10,024 bases of DNA from Geobacteraceae bacterium (GTDB taxonomy: Bacteria; Desulfobacterota; Desulfuromonadia; Geobacterales; Geobacteraceae): the NCBI GenBank assembly GCA_012797715.1, contig JAAZOO010000527.1:1-10024 (forward strand), in the 5' to 3' direction. Below, piece by piece: positions 6,331-10,024 of this stretch. Made by a program: the position numbers and the translations under genes. Every line of letters starts with the position of its first letter. Position 1 is the first letter of the stretch. A model generated the notes under the pieces. That model was not told the origin of the DNA. It did no database searches and saw only the letters and a list, made by a program, of their open reading frames with translations.

Positions 6331-7083
6331 TCAGTACTCGCTGGCAACATATTTCCAGACGTCGGGGCATTCCTGGCGCACCCTTTCCAGAAGGTCGTCG
6401 ACGTTTGCATGGCAGGGCTGCCGCAGCCCGTGATACTCCACCAGGGGGCCGATGGGCTTGAAATAGATGCCGAAACGGGACAGGAGCCTGAGCAGGGAAG
6501 GTTCCATCACGGCGAACCAGTCGGTTATGCCGTGCTCCATGCTCATGTGCAGGGTCGCCTTCATGAGGCCGAGAGGGATTGCGGAGCGCAGAATTCTGCT
6601 CTCCACGGATTCACCGACGTGACGGGAAGTTCCGAGGTGCGGAGATTCCCGCAGTTCTTTCCGGAATGATTTCGAAACCGCGAAACGGGAGATCTCCGCT
6701 GCCGTTCCCGTAAGGAGAAGCCTTCGGTCCTGCACCAGGGCGTGACTGCATATCCGTTGTATGGGAAAACTGCGTTGCGGAGAGTCCGGATCGGGAAGGA
6801 TCAGCCGTACCGTGCCGGCAATGGTTTCGTGTATGCGATCCACAAGGAGGCTGTGAACGGATCGGTTGTCGTATTCATCGGTTTCCAGCTGGTTGGGGTG
6901 CTCGCCCGGCTCTTCATAGTTGTACTCGCGGCAGTACACCTGGTAGCGCAACCGGTATGCCTGCTCGAGAAGTTCGGGGCTGTCGGCCGGCACCACCTCG
7001 AACCAGGAGTTGTACGTCACTGCCAGCCGCGAAACGTGGACGGTTGTGCCGGCGGTGGGGGGGAAATGCGCTTTCTGGAGCAT
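6331..7083 (-). CDS. PEP-CTERM/exosortase-associated acyltransferase (N-acyl amino acid synthase-like), copy 1
   Basis: A 250-residue GNAT/LuxI-fold enzyme of the exosortase-associated acyltransferase family (TIGR03694 type), related to FeeM long-chain N-acyl amino acid synthases and to acyl-homoserine lactone synthases. Expected reaction: transfer of a fatty acyl chain from acyl carrier protein to an amino acid or similar amine. Key parts: substrate-entry segment YRLRYQVYCREYNY at 43-56, acidic motif ETDEYD at 67-72, core strand GTVRLILP with Arg93, and AEISRFAVSKSFRK at 129-142 (Glu130, Arg133). The C-terminal third has HGITDWFAVMEPSLLRLLSR and GPLVEYHGLRQP. I chose the start at 7083 because a purine-rich GAGGAAAGG precedes it and because the frame further upstream (open to 7326) runs through the riboswitch and terminator. 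It is transcribed from a long regulated leader. A paralogue lies divergently at 7745-8458. Function in the cell is inferred. Confidence 0.88.
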   Translation of the reverse strand: MLQKAHFPPTAGTTVHVSRLAVTYNSWFEVVPADSPELLEQAYRLRYQVYCREYNYEEPGEHPNQLETDEYDNRSVHSLLVDRIHETIAGTVRLILPDPDSPQRSFPIQRICSHALVQDRRLLLTGTAAEISRFAVSKSFRKELRESPHLGTSRHVGESVESRILRSAIPLGLMKATLHMSMEHGITDWFAVMEPSLLRLLSRFGIYFKPIGPLVEYHGLRQPCHANVDDLLERVRQECPDVWKYVASEY

Positions 7084-7143
7084 GGTGCTCGCCTTTCCTC
7101 GTTCGTGCAGAGCCGCGGAAGCCTGCAAGGGAAAAATGACCGT

Positions 7144-7195
7144 AAAAAAAAAGCCGGACCGCCGAATGATCTGTAAGATATTTCGGCAACCCGGC
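7144..7195 (-). terminator. Intrinsic terminator in the leader of acyltransferase copy 1
   Basis: On the minus strand GCCGGGTTGCCGAA (7195-7182) pairs over 14 positions, three of them G-T, with TTCGGCGGTCCGGC (7166-7153), and a run of nine T follows (7152-7144). The 15-base loop can add ATCT/AGAT. It lies about 60 bases before the start codon, so it would stop transcription before the gene. Its 5' arm is also the 3' part of the aptamer described at 7175-7263, so terminator and aptamer exclude one another. Confidence 0.88.
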
Positions 7196-7263
7196 TGTCT
7201 CGGGGAGACCCTGTAGGCTTTCCGCCCTGCCCTCGCGGGCAGTTGAGTAGTATCGTCTATCTT
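7175..7263 (-). ncRNA. GEMM-I-like (cyclic dinucleotide) riboswitch aptamer, divergent
   Basis: Leader RNA of acyltransferase copy 1. In minus-strand order: AAGATA (7263-7258), able to pair with TATCTT (7180-7175) as a basal stem; a hairpin CTGCCC-GCGA-GGGCAG (7242-7227) with a GNRA tetraloop; GGAAAGCC; a second hairpin GTCTC-CCC-GAGAC (7209-7197); then AGCCGGGTTGCCGAA. This is the order of the GEMM-I aptamer that binds cyclic di-GMP (or cyclic GMP-AMP in Geobacter variants): GNRA hairpin, GCAAAGCC, second hairpin ending AGCCGGGTTGCC. Deviations: GGAAAGCC replaces GCAAAGCC, and the usual GGGCAAACC before the first hairpin reads ACTCAACTG, so the base equivalent to ligand-contacting G20 does not appear to be G. 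As the 3' part is shared with the terminator, ligand binding should allow transcription (ON switch). The family call is good; the ligand is uncertain. Confidence 0.7.
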
Positions 7264-7297
7264 TTCTGCTACTTTTTGCTTTTCTTCTATGATTTGT

Positions 7298-7326
7298 TTT
7301 CTAGCAGAAAATGAGGAAAAAGACAA
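7298..7326 (-). promoter_or_regulatory. Candidate sigma-70 promoter for acyltransferase copy 1
   Basis: Minus strand: TTGTCT (7326-7321), 17-base spacer, TAGAAA (7303-7298) preceded by TGC, an extended -10 form. Each box matches four of six positions. Transcription would begin near 7291, about 30 bases before the aptamer, which is where a riboswitch promoter should be. Confidence 0.5.
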
Positions 7327-7602
7327 GCGGTAGTAACAGTTTCAGGTCATAAGCGCATCATTCTGGATTCGGCAGGTGAAGTCATCCCCCACCGTTGCCT
7401 CCGGCCTGCATCTGCCGCACGAGATGCAGTGCGCTGCCGTCCCCTGCCCTCCCCTTCGGGACCTGACAGCGTCGGCTTTCAACGCTCCGTTTCGGTGAGG
7501 GGAACAACGAATCAGGAGCCGTTTTCTTCGAACGACTCACTCTCTCCTTCTCGGGTCCGTGCGTTTCGAAAGCGGGTTCCGGTATTAAAGTTTCTTCATT
7601 TT
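7327..7602. other. Non-coding region between the divergent acyltransferase genes
   Basis: No convincing gene is seen on either strand between the riboswitch promoter and the sigma-54-type promoter at 7603. The only ordered structure I see is the perfect inverted repeat at 7406-7429. It probably holds activator sites for the + strand gene. Confidence 0.6.
7406..7429. repeat. Perfect 8-bp inverted repeat, operator candidate
   Basis: CTGCATCT and AGATGCAG flank the eight bases GCCGCACG. It is about 200 bases before the start expected from the sigma-54-type promoter at 7603-7619, a normal distance for an enhancer-binding activator, and has no T-tract that would make it a terminator. Confidence 0.4.
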
Positions 7603-7619
7603 ATGGAACGGGATGTGCA
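7603..7619 (+). promoter_or_regulatory. Candidate sigma-54 promoter of acyltransferase copy 2
   Basis: ATGGAACGGGATGTGCA keeps GG and GC ten bases apart and by hand matches 11 of 14 specified RpoN consensus positions. Expected start near 7630, leaving a leader of about 115 bases. Weaker than the sites at 5950 and 9657. Confidence 0.45.
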
Positions 7620-7744
7620 TGGCGATAGAGAGGTCCGGGGAAGGCGCTCTCACCCGTGCAGCCATTCCCGTCTTGACAAACAGGGAAGCGTACCATAAGG
7701 TTGCAGTGGCGGTCATATAACGAGGCAGGGCGAGGCATTCCGGT

Positions 7745-8458
7745 ATGACACGATTCCAGTTCAGAAAAATTGCCCATGATGACCCGCTCATCAACGAGGT
7801 GTACCGGCTTCGCTACAAGGTCTATTGCGACGAGTGGGGGTTCGAGAAGCCCGAAGACCACCCCGGGGGCCTGGAAATCGACGAATACGACCGTCACTCC
7901 GTTCACATGGGTGCATTCTGCCGCGAAAGCGGCCGGCTCATCGGCACCATCAGGCTCATTCTGAATTCCGAATTGGGCTTCCCCATCGAAAAGCACTGCA
8001 CCTTGACCGCCGACCTCTCTGGGCTGACCCGCGACACCATCGCCGAGATCTCCCGGCTGGCCGTGAGCAAGGAATTCCGCAAGAGGGCGGTGGACGGCCT
8101 GATTTACAATGACGGCACCCTTGCCACGGAACAGCGCGTCGTGAGTGATGTGGAGGAGAAACGGAAGCATGAATTCCATATCATCATGGGACTCTACCTC
8201 TGTATGTACCTTGAAAGCAGAAACATCGGCCTTACCCACTGGTTCGCGGTCATGGCGAAGGGCCTTCGCATCCTGCTGAATCGCATGAAAATCCGGTTTT
8301 CCCCCATCGGTCCCGAAGTCGATTACCACGGCCTGCGGGTCCCGTACCTCGGCGCCATCGACGATATTGTGAAGGGAGTCTCCACAAACCAGTCCGAGCT
8401 CTTGCGGGACTTCCGGGGAGAGATCCTGGGTGAAGGGCTAGCGGATGATTCGACCTGA
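7745..8458 (+). CDS. PEP-CTERM/exosortase-associated acyltransferase (N-acyl amino acid synthase-like), copy 2
   Basis: A 237-residue paralogue of the enzyme at 6331-7083, with the same LuxI/FeeM-like layout: YRLRYKVYCDEWGF at 20-33, the acidic motif LEIDEYDRHS at 43-52, GTIRLIL with Arg70, AEISRLAVSKEFRK at 100-113 (Glu101, Arg104), then LTHWFAVMAKGLRILLNR at 163-180 and GPEVDYHGLRVP at 189-200. These residues match those that line the acyl-donor and S-adenosylmethionine/amino-acid sites in LuxI-type synthases. Compared with copy 1 it lacks the N-terminal extension of about 23 residues and starts right at the fold. GAGG lies about ten bases before the ATG. It faces away from copy 1 and likely has its own promoter. 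Two divergent copies with different control suggest different substrates or conditions. Long-chain N-acyl amino acid synthases have been linked in published work to PEP-CTERM loci; the product here is not known. Confidence 0.9.
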   Translation: MTRFQFRKIAHDDPLINEVYRLRYKVYCDEWGFEKPEDHPGGLEIDEYDRHSVHMGAFCRESGRLIGTIRLILNSELGFPIEKHCTLTADLSGLTRDTIAEISRLAVSKEFRKRAVDGLIYNDGTLATEQRVVSDVEEKRKHEFHIIMGLYLCMYLESRNIGLTHWFAVMAKGLRILLNRMKIRFSPIGPEVDYHGLRVPYLGAIDDIVKGVSTNQSELLRDFRGEILGEGLADDST

Positions 8459-8525
8459 AGGGGGGAGACCGAGCGATGCACCCCGATGACGTGCCGTGAC
8501 GTATCCGGAAAACCCCGTCCCCCCT
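8459..8525. repeat. AGGGGGGA ... TCCCCCCT inverted repeat between convergent genes
   Basis: A perfect 8-bp inverted repeat (8459-8466 and 8518-8525) with a 51-base loop that contains TGACGT twice. It is the only structure in the gap between acyltransferase copy 2 and the CAAX protease, but no T-tract follows, so a terminator role is doubtful. Confidence 0.3.
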
Positions 8526-8543
8526 CCACTCCTTTCCCTCCCC

Positions 8544-9275
8544 CTACCAGAAATGCCACTTCCCCGTGTGAAGCACATACAGCCCCAGCGCCAGGTTGGT
8601 CACGCCGTGGGCGAGGATGCAGGCTGCCAGGCTTCTGCTGAGGTAGAGAAAAAGATTGTAGATGATTCCGGCCGTTATCCCTGCCAGGAAAAGGTTGTGC
8701 TCAAGACCGAACAGGACCGCTGTGATGAGGAACGACGGCCAGGTGAAGCGGCCCAGGGGAACCGTGGTGAAGTCGTGGGCGATGATGTAGCGAATCAGGA
8801 ACGAACGCCAGAAAAGCTCTTCCATGAAAGGGACCACAAGAGCGGCCCCTGCCAGGCGTGATACTGTCAGGAAGATTCTGATACCTTCTTCACGGCAGAG
8901 ATAGGGGTCATATCCCCGGAGCGTGCCCATGGTTGCAGCCGGGAAATCCATGCTGATCCACAGGGCGAACACGCCGAGGCCCACACCGAGGGCGGCGAAC
9001 GCCGTCGCCGGTCTGATGAAATCCCTGGAGACAATCTCCGTGTACTGCTTTCGAAGCAGAAAGAGGAGTAGAGCAACGGAGCCGGCTTTGACGGGATAGA
9101 GAAAGAGCCGCACCTGTTCCGAAACTGCCGTTACCCCCTTTCCGGAGAGAAACTGCAGTACCTCTTCAAGGGCGATGAATGCCATGTAGAGGGCGAAGGG
9201 AGCCGTCCTGCACACGGCATCTCCGGAGAGGAAACGGTGGAAGAGAAGGAATGGATTTGTAATTGCCCGGGGCAT
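8544..9275 (-). CDS. CAAX/CPBP-family intramembrane protease, PEP-CTERM-associated type
   Basis: A 243-residue polytopic inner-membrane protein. The three CPBP (ABI/Rce1-like) motifs are intact: EELFWR at 152-157 (Glu152, Glu153, Arg157), LFGLEHN with His193, and HGVTN at 223-227 (His223, Asn227), each within or next to a predicted membrane helix; about seven helices are visible. In this glutamate intramembrane protease family the Glu pair and histidines activate water for cleavage in the membrane. The subgroup of about 220-250 residues found with exosortase (TIGR03008 type) fits the length and the neighbours here; a role in processing after exosortase has been proposed but I cannot confirm it from sequence. 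The start at 9275 has GGAG about ten bases upstream. It is convergent with acyltransferase copy 2. A TATAAT sits 210 bases upstream, which would give a long leader. Confidence 0.9.
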   Translation of the reverse strand: MPRAITNPFLLFHRFLSGDAVCRTAPFALYMAFIALEEVLQFLSGKGVTAVSEQVRLFLYPVKAGSVALLLFLLRKQYTEIVSRDFIRPATAFAALGVGLGVFALWISMDFPAATMGTLRGYDPYLCREEGIRIFLTVSRLAGAALVVPFMEELFWRSFLIRYIIAHDFTTVPLGRFTWPSFLITAVLFGLEHNLFLAGITAGIIYNLFLYLSRSLAACILAHGVTNLALGLYVLHTGKWHFW

Positions 9276-9523
9276 ATGGGGTATCTCCGTTCGTATCCTG
9301 TTATTGGGCCGGCACAGGCATTCTCCGTTGCCTCCGGACGGCCTGTTTCTCCTGCTCCAGGCCCATTTCGCTGCAGCCGTGACGTACCCTGGGGGATCGG
9401 CTGCCGACGCTCCATTTTGCCAGGAGCAGCAACGGATCAGGCTGGCGCTGTTTTCTCCCGTTGACTCCGCCGGCCGTTTTCAAAATTATACGGTCCCCGG
9501 CCTGGATGGTTCGCCACGGCCAG
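9276..9523. other. Non-coding spacer upstream of the CAAX protease, with alternative hairpins
   Basis: No convincing gene on either strand. On the minus strand, the presumed leader of the protease gene, two hairpins share GGCC and exclude each other: GGCCTG/CAGGCC (9363-9358 with 9345-9340) and GGCCG...CGGCC (9343-9339 with 9311-9307) with an inner AGGCA/TGCCT. The stretch is GC-rich, so chance pairing is likely enough to keep the claim weak. Confidence 0.35.
9485..9490 (-). promoter_or_regulatory. Possible -10 box for the CAAX protease gene
   Basis: A perfect TATAAT on the minus strand in a GC-rich setting. No good -35 box lies 16-18 bases upstream (CGAACC at 17), so the promoter is tentative. 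The leader would be about 200 bases. Confidence 0.3.
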
Positions 9524-9610
9524 GTACGTTGCGCACCATGGCAACCCATGGCGGCTCTTCGGCGCCCGGTGTAAATCTTCCCGACAGCAACGGGACAGGG
9601 TGCGCCGTAC
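9524..9610. repeat. Nested inverted repeats upstream of the GAF-domain gene
   Basis: An outer arm pair GTACG-TT-GCGCACC (9524-9537) and GGTGCGC-CGTAC (9599-9610) makes 12 pairs with a two-base bulge. Inside are CCATGG-CAAC-CCATGG (9536-9551) and TCCCG/CGGGA (9579-9583, 9591-9595). The right arm overlaps a short CGCC-GTAC-GGCG stem followed by five T. It could be a structured leader or, since it lies upstream of the start expected from 9657-9673, a set of DNA sites for an activator. Confidence 0.45.
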
Positions 9611-9656
9611 GGCGTTTTTCCTGCTGTTACTCCGTCGTTTTTTCATCCATTTTGTT

Positions 9657-9673
9657 TCGGCACCAATATTGCT
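9657..9673 (+). promoter_or_regulatory. Candidate sigma-54 promoter of the GAF-domain gene
   Basis: TCGGCACCAATATTGCT contains GGCAC and TTGC with the required ten bases between GG and GC, and by hand matches 12 of 14 specified RpoN positions. The expected start near 9684 gives a leader of about 41 bases and argues against the in-frame ATG at 9686. Confidence 0.6.
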
Positions 9674-9724
9674 GCCTTTCTTTTAATGAAAACATGGGCA
9701 CCATCTGCCGGACAGGGACCCGCC

Positions 9725-10024
9725 ATGCACGCAACCGTGAACAAACCAGCTCCCCCAGACTCCGTTGACGGGCGGATAGCGCTCGTAACGGATCTTACGG
9801 ACGTCATTCTCGGAACCGACAACATCAGCGGCATCGCCAACCAGATCCTGGATATCGTGGTCCGCCATACCGGCGCGGCCAAGTGCTCGCTGATGCTGCT
9901 CAATGACCGGCGGGAATTGTCCATCGCCGCCTCCCGGGGCATCGATCTCCAGGTGTCACGGGACTATCGGACGCGCATCGGTCAGGGAATCGCGGGCCTG
10001 GTGATCCGGAATACGGAGCCGGTC
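9725..10024 (+). CDS. GAF-domain signalling protein, N-terminal part
   Basis: The first 100 codons of a gene cut by the window end. It begins MHATVNKPAPPDSVDGR, followed from about residue 18 by a GAF domain: LTDVILGTDNISGIANQIL (helix), then VRHTGAAKCSLMLLNDRREL (first strands, with the common SLMLL text) and IAASRGID, and GQGIAGLVIRNTEPV, the usual GAF loop and helix. There is no signal peptide or membrane segment, so it should be cytoplasmic. GAF domains bind small molecules or cyclic nucleotides and sit in front of kinase, GGDEF, HD-GYP or AAA+ output domains; which applies here lies outside the window. The ribosome site is weak (ACAGGGAC). An in-frame ATG at 9686 would add 13 residues but has no ribosome site and lies at the expected transcript start. 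Its possible sigma-54 promoter links it to the PEP-CTERM genes. Confidence 0.85.
   Translation, partial: MHATVNKPAPPDSVDGRIALVTDLTDVILGTDNISGIANQILDIVVRHTGAAKCSLMLLNDRRELSIAASRGIDLQVSRDYRTRIGQGIAGLVIRNTEPV

Noticed and set aside
6258..6461. + strand open frame with purine-rich GGAGAGGTAGGGA before its ATG
   Set aside because: It mostly overlaps the minus-strand acyltransferase coding region and shows no protein-like composition.
7673..7701. TTGACA with TAAGGT 17 bases later, as a sigma-70 promoter for acyltransferase copy 2
   Set aside because: The -35 is perfect but the -10 matches only three of six positions; not strong enough to list beside the sigma-54-type site.
9304..9320. TTGGGCCGGCACAGGCA as a sigma-54 promoter
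   Set aside because: GG-N10-GC spacing is right but four specified positions fail, and it is over 400 bases from the next + strand gene.
9304..9768. 154-codon open frame on the + strand overlapping the GAF gene start
   Set aside because: Composition is unlike a protein, no ribosome site, no recognisable motif, and it runs across the inverted repeats, the candidate promoter and the GAF coding start.
1..10024. CRISPR arrays, tRNA or rRNA genes, prophage or insertion sequences
   Set aside because: I looked for regular repeats, tRNA-like arms and transposase motifs and saw none that could be supported.

Overview
The window looks like the chromosome of a GC-rich Gram-negative bacterium, most likely a Desulfuromonadota (Geobacter-like) deltaproteobacterium. 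The reasons are a TolC/membrane-fusion exporter (outer membrane present), a PEP-CTERM sorting protein with its typical accessory enzymes, a GEMM-like riboswitch of the style common in Geobacter, and several sigma-54-type promoter sequences. The taxonomic call is inference; there is no rRNA or marker gene to confirm it.

Region 1 (1-4893, + strand) is a tightly packed operon for a DevBCA/MacB-type tripartite ABC exporter: the 3' end of a FtsX-like permease, its ATPase, a previously easy-to-miss 33-codon reading frame, a HlyD-family membrane fusion protein, a TolC-family outer membrane factor that carries a C-terminal SPOR (peptidoglycan-binding) domain, and a ThiF/MoeB-type E1-like adenylyltransferase. 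Every junction from ATPase to ThiF is a very short gap or an overlap, so the E1-like enzyme appears to belong to the export system. A strong two-way terminator (4931-4967) closes the operon.

Region 2 (4996-9275) is a PEP-CTERM/exosortase-associated cluster. On the minus strand are a secreted PEP-CTERM protein (4996-5880) and an acyltransferase of the exosortase-associated, LuxI/FeeM-like N-acyl amino acid synthase type (6331-7083). A paralogous acyltransferase runs divergently (7745-8458), and a CAAX-type membrane protease of the PEP-CTERM-associated kind faces it (8544-9275). No exosortase, PrsK or PrsR gene is in the window. The minus-strand acyltransferase has a long leader holding a GEMM-I-like (cyclic dinucleotide) aptamer whose 3' part is also the 5' arm of a 14-bp intrinsic terminator, the arrangement of an ON switch. 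The PEP-CTERM gene and the second acyltransferase each have a GG-N10-GC sigma-54-type promoter upstream, in line with the known RpoN/PrsR control of PEP-CTERM genes.

Region 3 (9276-10024) is a 449-base non-coding stretch rich in inverted repeats with another good sigma-54-type promoter, leading into a GAF-domain signalling protein cut by the window end.

Taken together, the right half reads as a nucleotide-second-messenger and RpoN controlled surface-protein/acyl-lipid module, and the left half as an envelope exporter with an unexpected E1-like enzyme. The most notable points are the divergent riboswitch, the TolC-SPOR fusion and the small-ORF/ThiF/exporter combination.
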